DNA from: JANQPX01 sp965204405
GTDB lineage: Bacteria; Pseudomonadota; Alphaproteobacteria; Geminicoccales; Geminicoccaceae
Length of the DNA stretch: 64,000 nucleotides
Direction of reading: 5' to 3'
NCBI GenBank assembly: GCA_965204405.1
Contig: CBDBEN010000005.1
Coordinates: forward strand, 744,001-808,000
Shown: piece by piece, positions 35,355-44,657 of the stretch
How the letters are laid out: each line of letters starts with the position of its first letter
How positions within the stretch are numbered: position 1 is the stretch's first letter
The notes under the pieces: model-generated
What the model saw: only the letters and a program-made list of their open reading frames with translations
Told to the model about the DNA's origin: nothing
The model's database searches: none
Made by a program: the position numbers and the translations under genes

Positions 35355-37493
35355 ATGGCCTCGAACTCAGCCACCGCGGGCAGCATTGCGGAACACCAGA
35401 ACGCCGATGGGCTTCCAGAGCATGATCTCCTTGAGCTCTTCACCGAAGCGCAGCAGCGCCTTGCGGCGAAGCAGGGAGCTGAGGCACTGCTGCCGCTTAA
35501 GGAAATCTTAAGGCTTTGCCCCGATCACCCCGATGCGTTCAATCTTGCCAGTGTCGCCTTTGGCCAGATGGGGATGCATAAGGAGGCGGAGAGCTCGAGC
35601 CGCCAGGCCATCGCGCTCAAACCCGGCGATGCCGGCTTTTACCTCAATCTCGCCAACCGGCTGAACGACCAGGAGCGCAGCGACGAAGCGATCGAGGCAT
35701 ATGAGAAATCGCTGGAAATCGCTCCCGGCCATGCGGCTGCTTTGAAAAGCTATATGCGCAGCCTTGCCGCGAAAGGTCGCTGGTGGGAGGCAAGAGCGCT
35801 CATTATCCGCCTTGACGATCAAATCGAAGATGACCCGAAGAGTCTTGGCGAATGCGCCGACATCTGCGTCAGGGCGGGTGATCGAAGGCACGCGCTCAAC
35901 CTCTATCAGAAGGCCGCGGAAGCCGATCCCGAACAGCTTGAATGGCAGCTTCAGATTGCCCGCATTGCCTTGGCCCTGCAGAAAATAAAACTCGCCATCG
36001 AGACAGCGGAACGCTTCCTGGAGCAGAATGAAAACGCCGAGATGCGTTCGATGCTGGCGTCGATCAACCATAGCATCAGAAATCTCGATGCCATGGAGAA
36101 ACATCTGGACGCTATTCCGGACGATAGCGACCAGGCCGCCAATGCCGCCAATTTGCGCGGCATGATGCTGGCGTCTCAGACCCGAATCGACGAGGGCCTG
36201 GAGGCCATGGCGCGAACCAAGGCGCTGGCGCCCGATGCCTTCCCTCTTCAGGCCACCCGTCTCATGTATCTGAATTACGGTCCCGGCCTGTCTCGCGAAG
36301 ACCTCCACCGTGAACATGTCGACTTCGGCCAAGACTTCAAAGACCGGCTAGCACCCCTTCCGCAGAACTTCACCGATCGCTCCTTCGATCCTGAACGAAA
36401 GCTGCGCATAGGCTTCGTGTCACCTGATTTTCGCGCCCATTCGGTTGCCTATTTCGCGCGTCCCTTCTTCGATGCCTTCGACCAGGAGCGTTTTGACGTC
36501 ACCGCCTATGCCCATGTCCCCAATGACGACATCGTCACGGCAGATCTGCGTGAGCTGACCAGTGAGTGGCGCGACATTGTCGACTGGAACAACCAGCGGC
36601 TTGCAGACGAAGTTCGAAAGGATCGTATTGATATTCTGATCGACCTTGCGGGTCTGACCAAGGACTCCCGGCTTCTGGCCTTCACGGCCCGTCCTGCGCC
36701 GATTCAGATGACCTATATAGGCTATCCCAATACCACGGGCCTGCCGCAGATCGACTATCGCATTACCGATTGGGTCGCGGACCCGGAAGGCTGTGACGAC
36801 GAGTATACGGAAACGCTCATCCGCTTGCCGGGCTGTTTTCTTTGTTACGCTATTCCCAATCATGCGCCGGACCTCGAGCCTGGGCCATGCGAGCATCGAG
36901 ACTATGTCACCTTCGGTTCGTTCAACAATCTTGCCAAAGTCAACCCGGATGTCCTCAATCTCTGGGCTGAGGTCCTGCAAGCCGTTCCCCAATCCAAGCT
37001 GCTGATCAAGGGAACCAGCAGCAACGATCCGACGGCACAAAAGATTATTCGCGGTGCACTGGAACAGCAGGGCGTCGATCCGAAACGTGTCTCCTTTGCC
37101 GACTATCGATCGACATCAGCCAGCCATCTCGCCATCTACAATGATGTCGACATTGCGCTCGATACGTTCCCCTATAATGGCACGACGACGACTTGCGAGG
37201 CGCTGTGGATGGGCGTGCCCGTCGTCACGCTCGTCGGCGATCGTCACGCCAGTCGTGTCGGATCAAGCCTCTTGAATGCCATCGGCTTTGCTGCAGGCAT
37301 CGCCCAAAGCAAAGAGGAATATGTGACGACGGCAAAATTGATGGCCGAAAATCGAAGCATTCTCAAGACCGCCAGAAGAACGCTGCGTGATACCGTGTAT
37401 CGTTCGTCTCTTTGCGACAACCAAGCCCATGCCCGCATTCTGGAGGACGCCTTTAGAGCGACCTGGCAGATTCGATGCGAACAGCATAGTTGA
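35355..37493 (+). CDS. TPR-containing O-GlcNAc-transferase-like protein (GT41)
   Basis: The 712-residue protein has TPR repeats in about residues 25-290 and a GT41 catalytic half in 325-705. Motifs match SPINDLY/OGT enzymes: LRIGFVSPDFRAHSVAYF, with the histidine where OGT has its active-site His, GSFNNLAKVNPDVL, and DTFPYNGTTTTCEALWMGVP followed by HASRVG, the nucleotide-sugar site. Such cytosolic enzymes glycosylate Ser/Thr of proteins held by the TPR part. It sits four bases after fliW and is followed by a methyltransferase, so flagellin or another flagellar protein is the likely target. Sugar donor and target are inferred. Confidence 0.88.
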   Translation: MASNSATAGSIAEHQNADGLPEHDLLELFTEAQQRLAAKQGAEALLPLKEILRLCPDHPDAFNLASVAFGQMGMHKEAESSSRQAIALKPGDAGFYLNLANRLNDQERSDEAIEAYEKSLEIAPGHAAALKSYMRSLAAKGRWWEARALIIRLDDQIEDDPKSLGECADICVRAGDRRHALNLYQKAAEADPEQLEWQLQIARIALALQKIKLAIETAERFLEQNENAEMRSMLASINHSIRNLDAMEKHLDAIPDDSDQAANAANLRGMMLASQTRIDEGLEAMARTKALAPDAFPLQATRLMYLNYGPGLSREDLHREHVDFGQDFKDRLAPLPQNFTDRSFDPERKLRIGFVSPDFRAHSVAYFARPFFDAFDQERFDVTAYAHVPNDDIVTADLRELTSEWRDIVDWNNQRLADEVRKDRIDILIDLAGLTKDSRLLAFTARPAPIQMTYIGYPNTTGLPQIDYRITDWVADPEGCDDEYTETLIRLPGCFLCYAIPNHAPDLEPGPCEHRDYVTFGSFNNLAKVNPDVLNLWAEVLQAVPQSKLLIKGTSSNDPTAQKIIRGALEQQGVDPKRVSFADYRSTSASHLAIYNDVDIALDTFPYNGTTTTCEALWMGVPVVTLVGDRHASRVGSSLLNAIGFAAGIAQSKEEYVTTAKLMAENRSILKTARRTLRDTVYRSSLCDNQAHARILEDAFRATWQIRCEQHS

Positions 37494-37512
37494 AGAATTT
37501 TAGGAGAATTTG

Positions 37513-38295
37513 ATGACTGCCCTTGTTAACCAGGACTTGGACTCAGCACCGAATGCCACGGAAGCATTAGGGGAGGCCGTTGCGGCGCAGCCTTATTGGT
37601 ACCACAGGATAGAGCTGCCTGGTGGCATCGTAACACCAGGTTGGGCCCCGCTCAGCGTCAAAAGCTATGGCATCCCCGACGATCTAACCGGCAAGCGTGT
37701 GCTCGATGTTGGTGCATGGGACGGTTTTTGGACATTCGAGGCCCTCAAGCGCGGTGCACGTGAGGTCGTGGCGATCGATGACTTCTCCGATTATCTGGGA
37801 TCTCTGGACAAGCGCGACCGACCGGGCTGGCAAACCTTCGATCTTTGCAAGGATGCTCTCGGGTATGACGATCAAATCTGCCAACGGGTCGAAATGTCGG
37901 TCTATGATCTCACTGAAGAGCGTCTTGGCAGGTTCGATGTCATCTTCTGCTTCGGTGTGCTCTACCATCTTCGCCACCCCCTTCTCGCCTTGGATTGCCT
38001 GGCTAAGGTTTGTGATGAAAGCCTTCACGTCGAAAGCGCTATTCTCGATGACTTCAGCCCCTACCGGGGTGGCCTCGATAGGGGGTATTCCGGCAGCCAG
38101 ATGGTCATGGAATTTTATCCTGACGATCAGTACGGCAACAATCACACCAATTGGTGGGCACCAACGATCCACTGCCTTGGCCATATGGTGAGAAGTGCCG
38201 GCTTCCAGCATGTCGAGGGATGGAAGCTCGTTGACAAAGCTCCGACACAGCTCAGCCACTGCCGTGGCTTCGTGCGCGGAACCCTTTCCACGTGA
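37513..38295 (+). CDS. SAM-dependent methyltransferase, CmoB/DUF1698-like
   Basis: The 260-residue class I methyltransferase has motif I RVLDVGAWDGFWTFEALKRG, an acidic residue VVAIDD and FDVIFCFGVLYHLRHPL, the pattern of DUF1698/CmoB-type enzymes. It is too short and too far from cmoA to be CmoB itself. AGGAG precedes the ATG and the gap to the GT41 gene is 19 bases, so it is the last gene of the flagellar operon. It probably methylates a sugar or protein in the flagellar modification pathway; that is inferred from position. Confidence 0.78.
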   Translation: MTALVNQDLDSAPNATEALGEAVAAQPYWYHRIELPGGIVTPGWAPLSVKSYGIPDDLTGKRVLDVGAWDGFWTFEALKRGAREVVAIDDFSDYLGSLDKRDRPGWQTFDLCKDALGYDDQICQRVEMSVYDLTEERLGRFDVIFCFGVLYHLRHPLLALDCLAKVCDESLHVESAILDDFSPYRGGLDRGYSGSQMVMEFYPDDQYGNNHTNWWAPTIHCLGHMVRSAGFQHVEGWKLVDKAPTQLSHCRGFVRGTLST

Positions 38296-38392
38296 CCCGG
38301 AACAGCTCCCGATTTCTTCGTGACTGGCCTGCTCCCTCTCCCGGGCACCTACCCCCGGGGTATCTTGAGTGGGATGGGGCCGGTCAATAGCT

Positions 38393-38447
38393 AGCGCATT
38401 TCCGGGAGAGGGCTGGCACCGCGAAAACCTCAACCGGAAATGCTCTT
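38393..38447 (+). repeat. MITE-like repeat, shortened copy C
   Basis: A 55-base segment with terminal inverted repeats AGCGCATTTCCGG / CCGGAAATGCTCT. The inner right part (GGGCTGGCAC, AAACCTCAACCGGAAA) matches copy A at 44470-44602 in the same orientation. The left half of the full element appears to be missing or changed. It lies between the flagellar methyltransferase gene and an inserted enolase-superfamily gene. Confidence 0.6.
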
Positions 38448-38494
38448 GGTCAGTTGGTACAAGAAGGAAGAACGGTCTTCTCTCGTCTTCTCTG

Positions 38495-39592
38495 TCAGGC
38501 TTGCTGGCAGGCGCGCCGCTGCAGCTTGTCCCAATCGAAGACTACACCCGTCCCGGGTGTATCGGGCGCTACGGCGCGTCCATCCTCAAGCACGAGCGGC
38601 CGGGTTGTGTAGGAGTCGATCGGGAAGGAATGAACCTCGATCCAACCCGGGTTCGGCTGTGCCGACACGAGGCTCACATGCAATTCCTGCATACCGTGAC
38701 TGCAAACCGGCACGCCCTCCCCTTTTGCCATCTCGGCAACCTTGAGCCAGCCTGTGATACCGCCGCAATTCGAGCAGTCCGGTTGGATGAAGCTTAGCCT
38801 GGCCTGGTCCAGGGCATAGCCGAATTCATGCTCGGTGTGCAGGTTTTCGCCCATGGCCAAGGGCATTCCTGTCGCCTCTGCGATTTGCGCATAACCTTTG
38901 TAATCGTCCGGGATGATCGGCTCTTCGAACCAATAAATATCGAAAGGTGCGAACGCCCGGGCGGCAGCGATCGCCTCTGTGATCTCCAATGCATAGTTGG
39001 CATCCACCATGAAGGTCACATCCGGCCCGATCAGCTCGCGCACCGCCTGCACTCGCGCCACATCGTCTGCAAGCACGGGCTGGCCAACCTTGATCTTCAC
39101 AGCTTCGAAGCCGGCATCGAGATAGCTTTGGACCGAATCGAGAAGCTTGGGCAGCGGGAAATTCAGATCGATGCCGCCGCGATAGGCAGGGCATGTCCGG
39201 GTCTGGCCGCCGGCCATTTTCCAAAGTGGCAGGCCGCTGACTTTACCGCGAAGATCCCAAAGGGCGATATCGACGGCCGAGATCGCGAAGGACGCGATAC
39301 CGCCGCGTGCCACATAGTGGACATGCCATTGCATCTCATCGTACAGCCTCTCCACATCGTCGGCTTCCCGGCCGAGCAGGAAGGGCTTGATATCGAAGGT
39401 CAGCATCGCCTCGATGGCCCGCCCGCCCTTGCCGCCGGTATAAGTATAGCCGGTGCCCGATAGCCCATCCGTCGTTGTGACTGTCACGATCACCAGCTCG
39501 AAATGGGTGTGCGCTCCATGCTTCGCATCTTCGAGGACTTCGTCCAGCGGCAACGAGAGGTGCCTGATCGCGATATCCTTTATCGCTGCCAT
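38495..39592 (-). CDS. Enolase-superfamily (mandelate racemase/muconate lactonizing) enzyme
   Basis: This 365-residue enzyme has a capping domain (about 1-130) and a barrel domain. The catalytic KxK is in AVKIKVGQP, the metal ligands are the Asp in FMVDANYAL, the Glu in YWFEEP and the Glu in MGENLHTEHE, and the catalytic His is in VCSHGMQELH. It should abstract an alpha proton from a carboxylate, as a sugar-acid dehydratase or racemase. It sits alone and antisense between the flagellar operon and flagellin, with a MITE-like repeat just past its 3' end, which suggests insertion. It differs clearly from the second family member at 47.4 kb. Confidence 0.9.
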   Translation of the reverse strand: MAAIKDIAIRHLSLPLDEVLEDAKHGAHTHFELVIVTVTTTDGLSGTGYTYTGGKGGRAIEAMLTFDIKPFLLGREADDVERLYDEMQWHVHYVARGGIASFAISAVDIALWDLRGKVSGLPLWKMAGGQTRTCPAYRGGIDLNFPLPKLLDSVQSYLDAGFEAVKIKVGQPVLADDVARVQAVRELIGPDVTFMVDANYALEITEAIAAARAFAPFDIYWFEEPIIPDDYKGYAQIAEATGMPLAMGENLHTEHEFGYALDQARLSFIQPDCSNCGGITGWLKVAEMAKGEGVPVCSHGMQELHVSLVSAQPNPGWIEVHSFPIDSYTTRPLVLEDGRAVAPDTPGTGVVFDWDKLQRRACQQA

Positions 39593-40005
39593 GTCGGCCT
39601 TCGCAGATCGATTGATCCAACCAACTCGCCGGCATTATCCACTTGTCGATAACCGATTAGAGGCCAACTATCCCGCCGGGCGAAACACCTCTCACCTTCC
39701 CAACGCTTTTTCTCGTTTGCCAACATTGACGTCCACTTCCCGCATGAAGCAAGGCGATTTCCTATCCTGTAAAACATAGGAGGAAGAACTCTATCTCGTG
39801 ACAATGTCAAGGCGGCTCCGAACTCAACATCCCTATCCCGGTTCTATCGTGCATGGTCCGGGCAAAGAACTCCGGCGGCATTAGCAGTTCGTTAACATCT
39901 TGCCGTTTATACTGAGCAAGGCTGATGAAAAGCTCGACCTCCGGGCTATCGGCCTAAGCGGCATGTAGCCGCTGTCCTTGGTCATCTATGTAGGAGTTGT
40001 GTTCC
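39593..40005. promoter_or_regulatory. Flagellin upstream region
   Basis: This gap separates the divergent enolase-superfamily gene and flagellin. A hairpin (AGCGGC-ATGTA-GCCGCT, 39957-39973) lies 32 bases ahead of the flagellin start and would be in the 5' untranslated mRNA. A sequence weakly resembling a sigma-28 promoter (GAAA, then GCTATCGG at about 39945-39952) is seen, but spacing is imperfect. No clear sigma-54 element was found. Confidence 0.35.
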
Positions 40006-41193
40006 ATGCCATTGAACGTTGTTTCCAATTACGCTGCCAACGTCGCCCATCGCAACTTGGCGATGACAGATACTCAGGCCTCCAGTTCTCTCGCCAAGCT
40101 GTCGATCGGTAAACGCGTTGTCTCAGCGCGTGATGATGCCGCCTCGATGGCTATCGGTCAGCGCCTTAATTCCGAGGTGCAAGGCCTTCGGCAGGCCACC
40201 GTCAATTCGGGCCAGGCCAACTCGATGCTGCAGATCGCCGACGGCGCCATGAGCACGACCTCCGACATCCTGACCCGGATGAAGGTCCTTTCCATCCAAT
40301 CCTCCTCGGGCAATCTCTCGTCGACGGAAAGAGAGTTCCTCGACACCGAGTTTCAAGCGCTGATCAGCGAAATCGATCGTGTTGCCGACGATACGGATTT
40401 TGCCGGCACGCAGTTGCTCGATGGTTCGATCACCATCACCGCTGCCACGGGTTTCACGCCGTCAGCCGGTGTCTCGGCAATCACCGCTCAAGGTCTGGCG
40501 GAACCGCTCACGACAGGCGCATCGGAATATACCATTTCCTTTGCCAGCGCTGCCACGGGTGGCACGTTTACGATCAATACCTCGACCGACACGACCAACG
40601 TTGACGGAACTTACACCGGCACTATCGATTCGGAAGCTGTCGATGGGGGAACGCAAGGCGCTCTGGCCAGAGCGACCACGGTCAAGCTCGATGGCGCAGG
40701 AACGTCTGCCGGCTCCTTCACCATCGCTCTCAACACTGCCTTTGCAGCAACTGCCGTTGCCGCGATATCAAACACCTTCACCGGTTCAAGCACCCTCGAT
40801 CTGAACTTCAAGCTTGGCACGGGCACGGCAACGGAAGACTCGCTGACCTTTACCCTGGACGCCATCAATACGTCAGCTCTCGGTCTGGCAAGCCAGGATA
40901 TCACGACTGAATCGACGGCCAACTCGGCACTCGAGGCTATCAACAATGCGATTGATACCCTCAATGAATTCCGCGCCGATGTCGGTGCAGCGCAGAACCG
41001 GCTTGAGTTCGCTTCGAACAATCTGAACGTCTCTATCGAAAATGCCGAGGCTGCGCGAAGCACGCTGCTGGATTTGGATATTGCTGCAGAGATGACCAAA
41101 TTCTCGAGCAAGCAGGTCCTCATGCAGTCCGGCGTTGCGATGCTGGCTCAAGCCAACCAGATGCCGCAGAATCTGCTCAGACTGCTGCAATAA
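40006..41193 (+). CDS. Flagellin
   Basis: The filament subunit, 395 residues from ATG 40006 (GGAG nine bases upstream). N-terminal D0/D1 helices (ANVAHRNLAMTDTQASSSLA, then SIGKRVVSARDDAASMAIG) and C-terminal D1/D0 helices (AAQNRLEFASNNLNVSIENA to the final LLRLLQ) are typical. The surface-exposed middle (about residues 145-300) is rich in Thr, Ser, Ala and Gly, giving many possible O-glycosylation sites, in line with the GT41-like gene upstream. A strong hairpin follows the stop codon. FlaG, FliD and FliS follow on the same strand. Confidence 0.97.
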   Translation: MPLNVVSNYAANVAHRNLAMTDTQASSSLAKLSIGKRVVSARDDAASMAIGQRLNSEVQGLRQATVNSGQANSMLQIADGAMSTTSDILTRMKVLSIQSSSGNLSSTEREFLDTEFQALISEIDRVADDTDFAGTQLLDGSITITAATGFTPSAGVSAITAQGLAEPLTTGASEYTISFASAATGGTFTINTSTDTTNVDGTYTGTIDSEAVDGGTQGALARATTVKLDGAGTSAGSFTIALNTAFAATAVAAISNTFTGSSTLDLNFKLGTGTATEDSLTFTLDAINTSALGLASQDITTESTANSALEAINNAIDTLNEFRADVGAAQNRLEFASNNLNVSIENAEAARSTLLDLDIAAEMTKFSSKQVLMQSGVAMLAQANQMPQNLLRLLQ

Positions 41194-41202
41194 TCGATCA
41201 GG

Positions 41203-41228
41203 CCGGGGAGAGGGAACCCTCTCCCCGG
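41203..41228 (+). terminator. Strong hairpin after flagellin
   Basis: CCGGGGAGAGGG (41203-41214) and CCCTCTCCCCGG (41217-41228) are a perfect 12-bp inverted repeat, ten bases past the flagellin stop. It has no T-run, so it may end transcription inefficiently or protect the abundant flagellin mRNA from 3' exonucleases while allowing some read-through into flaG. Confidence 0.6.
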
Positions 41229-41263
41229 ATCCCTAGAGACGATCAATAACAAAAGAAGAACCC

Positions 41264-41665
41264 ATGGAAGTTAACCCGGCCCCACCGCCAAGACCGTCAG
41301 CTACCGGCCAGCCTTCGGCCAGTCCTGCGGGATCGCCAGGCGCTACCGCGTCTGCACCGGATCATGGGCCGGCTCTTAGGCTCGATTCGGCACAGACGGC
41401 ACCGGTGGAGGTGTCGCAGGGGCAGGCCGGAGGTCAGGAGGTTCGAGCATCCAATCCTGAGGATCTCAAGAAAGCGGAAACCTTAAGGGCTCTCATCGGC
41501 AACAAGAACATGCAGCTTAAAACCTATCATGATGACGCGTCCGGCCGCAGCGTGCTCGAAGTCAGTGACCAGGCCACCGGCAAGGTCGTCAGTCAATACC
41601 CTTCCGATGAGCTGCTTCGTCTCTATGCGGCCCTGCGTGAACCGCTTTTCGATCAAAGTGCCTAG
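41264..41665 (+). CDS. flaG: FlaG-family protein
   Basis: This 133-residue protein has a disordered Pro/Ser/Ala-rich N-terminal 60 residues and a conserved C-terminal FlaG domain (LKTYHDDASGRSVLEVSDQA, then GKVVSQYPSDELLRLYAAL). FlaG is linked to filament length in several bacteria. It lies between flagellin and fliD, the usual place in polar-flagellum loci. Confidence 0.85.
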   Translation: MEVNPAPPPRPSATGQPSASPAGSPGATASAPDHGPALRLDSAQTAPVEVSQGQAGGQEVRASNPEDLKKAETLRALIGNKNMQLKTYHDDASGRSVLEVSDQATGKVVSQYPSDELLRLYAALREPLFDQSA

Positions 41666-41783
41666 CGCATCAATCCGGTCATGATTCAGATCATCATGCA
41701 TCATGTTGCTGGTTTTAAAGAAGCTCCTCCGAAAATGTCTGATCGGGATGTTTGCGGCGAGGCCCTGGTAAGGTCATCATAAA

Positions 41784-43577
41784 ATGGCGACGAACCTTAA
41801 CCTGGATAGCATCAACGTCGACTCGAGCGGCCGGATTACCTTTTCCGGCTTGGGCAGCGGCATCGATGCGCAGGCCGCCGTCGATGGTATCATCGCGGCG
41901 AAGCGTATCCCCATCGACAGCCTCGAGCAGCGGATTTCGGACGACGATGCCAGGCTTGCCGTTCTCAATGACATCTCCTCTTTAACCAGCAACCTTCGGG
42001 ACGCTGTCGATTCACTGCGTGGCAGCGTCAGTTTTGACGGCTCAGCCGACATCTTCGAAGCCAAGAGCACCTTTGCCACTTCGAGCCGCACGGACACACA
42101 GTCACCATCATCGGCCATCGAGATCATTGGGGTCACGGCAACCAATAGAGCCGTCGCAGGCACCCATACGATCGAAGTTCAACAAACAGCTTCTGCCCAT
42201 AAGATCGCCAGCGGGGCGATCTCGGGTGCGACGACGGATGCGTTGGGGCTTAGTGGCACATTCGATATCAGCGGCACATCGATCACGCTTGACAGCACCG
42301 ACACGCTGCTCGAATTGAGGGACAAGATCAACGCTGCCAATAATGGCGCCACGGCGACCGGCGTGACCGCGAGCTTCGTCTCGATTTCCGAGACTGAACA
42401 TGTGCTGACCCTGACCGCTGACGAGACGGGCACGGATGCTGCAATCATTGCCGCAGACAGCAGCGGTACGGTTCTGGAATCGCTCGGAATCGTGGATAAC
42501 CTCGGTAGCATCAGCAATGAGCTTCAGGCTGCCGGTAATGCTCAGATCTCGGTCGACGGGCTTGATCAGATTGGCGGTGTCAGTGTGATCGAGCGTCAGT
42601 CCAACACGATCGACGACGTTTTTGACGGCGTTACGCTCAGCCTCTTCAAGGCTGAAGCCGGCACCACGATTACACTCGACGTCGAAAGCGACCTGAACCA
42701 GGTCAAGTCGGCGATCGTCGACGTGGTGGATTCCTACAATGAACTTCGGGCCTTCATCAACACCCAGGCACAGTCCGAAATTCAAGACGAGGATGGCGAA
42801 ATCACCGAAGGCCTGCTCGCCGGAACCAGAGTCCTCTCGGATATCCGATCGGCACTTTCGGCAGCCATCGGCAGCTCGGTCGATGGGGCAGATCCGACAT
42901 TCTCGAGCCTAGCCGAGATCGGAATCACCATTCAGGGATCGGGAAGCGTCGCTAGCCCTCTTCTGGCCAACACACTCGTCATTGATGAGACCAAGCTCGA
43001 CGAGGCCCTCCTCAACCAGTCGGATGCTGTCAAGGATCTCTTCGCCTTCGGTCTGTCGAGTTCGACCAGTGATGTGCTCCTCGTTGGCTTCAGCGACGAC
43101 ACCAGTTTCGAAAAGGGCGGCTATACGCTGAATGTCGCCTATGCGGCCGGCGAAATCGTCTCTGCGAACATCAACGGTGCTGCTGACGGCAGCGACGACG
43201 GCAGTGTGAGCGTCGACGGCCAGCGTCTCACTGTGAACACCGGAGGTGCCGAAGGGCTGCAGGTCCTCTATACGGGAAATGCCTCGGCCAGCGGTATTCA
43301 GCTTGATATCTCCGTCGGTATCGGTGCCCAGCTCCATGCGGCTGCCGGTCAGTTGCTCGACAATGACAGCGGCGCCATCAACAGCCAGATCGAAAACCTT
43401 ACGGATAAGAACGAGTTTGCGCAAACACGGGTCGATACCATGACCGAGCGGCTGGAACGTGAGCGCGAGCGCCTCCTCGAGCGATTCGCTGCCATGGAGA
43501 GCGCCCTTGCTTCCATGAATACGCTTTTGGAAAGCATTCGCTCGCAAATAGACTCCGCCTTCGGCAGCTCCAACTAA
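41784..43577 (+). CDS. fliD: Flagellar filament cap protein FliD
   Basis: The filament cap (hook-associated protein 2; 597 residues) helps flagellin fold at the tip. It shows the N-terminal FSGLGSGIDAQAAVDGIIAA signature, variable middle domains and a C-terminal coiled-coil (FAQTRVDTMTERLERERERL, then a Met/Ser-rich end). The position between flaG and fliS is canonical. Confidence 0.95.
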   Translation: MATNLNLDSINVDSSGRITFSGLGSGIDAQAAVDGIIAAKRIPIDSLEQRISDDDARLAVLNDISSLTSNLRDAVDSLRGSVSFDGSADIFEAKSTFATSSRTDTQSPSSAIEIIGVTATNRAVAGTHTIEVQQTASAHKIASGAISGATTDALGLSGTFDISGTSITLDSTDTLLELRDKINAANNGATATGVTASFVSISETEHVLTLTADETGTDAAIIAADSSGTVLESLGIVDNLGSISNELQAAGNAQISVDGLDQIGGVSVIERQSNTIDDVFDGVTLSLFKAEAGTTITLDVESDLNQVKSAIVDVVDSYNELRAFINTQAQSEIQDEDGEITEGLLAGTRVLSDIRSALSAAIGSSVDGADPTFSSLAEIGITIQGSGSVASPLLANTLVIDETKLDEALLNQSDAVKDLFAFGLSSSTSDVLLVGFSDDTSFEKGGYTLNVAYAAGEIVSANINGAADGSDDGSVSVDGQRLTVNTGGAEGLQVLYTGNASASGIQLDISVGIGAQLHAAAGQLLDNDSGAINSQIENLTDKNEFAQTRVDTMTERLERERERLLERFAAMESALASMNTLLESIRSQIDSAFGSSN

Positions 43578-43786
43578 CATTACCGCAGACAAGGACTGTC
43601 GGGCATCGAATGGCCTTTTCCGATCCAGCTGGCCCTTCATGAGCCGCTGCGCAGGATTGAAGGCCTGGAGCAATAAGAATTTCTTAAAAGTTGAATGGCA
43701 TGATCTGCGAACAAGCTGTCCCGGCCCTCATAGGCGGGATCAAGGGATATGGACAAGCGGGCAGACGGGAAAGGTAAGAAAGCACT

Positions 43787-44248
43787 ATGACGGCGATGCG
43801 AAAAGCGATGAGCGCCTATGGGCAGGCCATTGAAACGATTCCGCCCGCCCAGCAAATCGTCATGCTTTATGACGGTATCATCCGCCATTTGCGACTTGCC
43901 AGCACGGCCATTGTCGAGCGCCGAATCAACGACCGTTATATCGCTGTCGAGAAGGCAACGCTGATTATCGAAGCATTGCAAAGCTGCCTCGATCACGAGA
44001 AGGGCGGCGAAATCGCCCCTCAGCTGGATCAACTCTACACGCATTTCATTTTTCGCCTTCAGGCGATCAACATTGAAGACGATGTTGCCATCTGCGATGA
44101 GCTTTTGGATAGAATTGGCGAGCTTCGGGCATCCTGGGCAAGTATTGCGGAAACCGATCCCGGCGGCACGACCAATCGACCATCTGCAGCTGCGGAACGT
44201 ACGACGCAGGAAACGAATTCTGGTGCCGTAGCAGCCGTCACCGCATAG
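43787..44248 (+). CDS. fliS: Flagellin export chaperone FliS
   Basis: This 153-residue helical chaperone binds the flagellin C-terminus in the cytosol. The family pattern is visible: AYGQAIETIPPAQQIVMLYD near the N-terminus and the helix with LQSCLDHEKGGEIAPQLDQL. The C-terminal 30 residues are a polar Thr/Ala-rich tail beyond the core domain. An alternative start lies nine bases downstream. Confidence 0.93.
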   Translation: MTAMRKAMSAYGQAIETIPPAQQIVMLYDGIIRHLRLASTAIVERRINDRYIAVEKATLIIEALQSCLDHEKGGEIAPQLDQLYTHFIFRLQAINIEDDVAICDELLDRIGELRASWASIAETDPGGTTNRPSAAAERTTQETNSGAVAAVTA

Positions 44249-44458
44249 GTGCCGCGGTGTCTGATGGCCACGATGGCCCTGCCGGAGGCTGTCGTCGGGA
44301 ATAGCTGCCGGCTTCTTAAGGGAGCGGCGTCCCTGGTCGTCGGTGATCCCATCTTCGGCCGCCTGATCCGCCTTATCAGCCGTGCCGTCCGATTGAGCGA
44401 CGGGGTTGCCGAGGGAGCAAACTGGGAGGTTGAGCGCTGCCTCGCGAAAGGCCGCTGA
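44249..44458 (+). CDS. Possible small protein after fliS, unknown
   Basis: A 69-codon frame starts with GTG immediately after the fliS stop, or at internal ATG codons from 44264. Third codon positions are mostly G or C, as in real genes here, and the middle has a mildly hydrophobic segment. In other species fliS is often followed by a small fliT-like gene, but I see no sequence likeness to FliT. No ribosome binding site is evident. It could be chance. Confidence 0.35.
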   Translation: MPRCLMATMALPEAVVGNSCRLLKGAASLVVGDPIFGRLIRLISRAVRLSDGVAEGANWEVERCLAKGR

Positions 44459-44469
44459 TACCCTGAGTT

Positions 44470-44602
44470 AGAGCGTTTTTCGATCTTATGAAGTCACCAC
44501 CATCCCTCTCCCCCTCCCAACCACCCGATATGGTCGGGATCCTGCGGGTGGTTGGGAGAGGGAGTGGGCTGGCACGGTCTAAACCTCAACCGGAAACGCT
44601 TT
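44470..44602 (+). repeat. MITE-like repeat, copy A
   Basis: A 133-base element starting AGAGCGTTTTTCGATC and ending in AAACGCTTT, with a perfect 13-bp inner hairpin, CTCCCAACCACCC (44514-44526) against GGGTGGTTGGGAG (44546-44558). The left end matches the reverse complement of copy B's right end (TTTTTCGATCTTATGAAGTCA, shared over 21 bases). No coding capacity. It lies just past the flagellar cluster at the 3' end of the transketolase operon. Confidence 0.8.
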
Positions 44603-44657
44603 AGAGGCAGCCTCATCGGAGAACGCCAGCGCTCGAGCTGCCACTCCAATTCAATCC

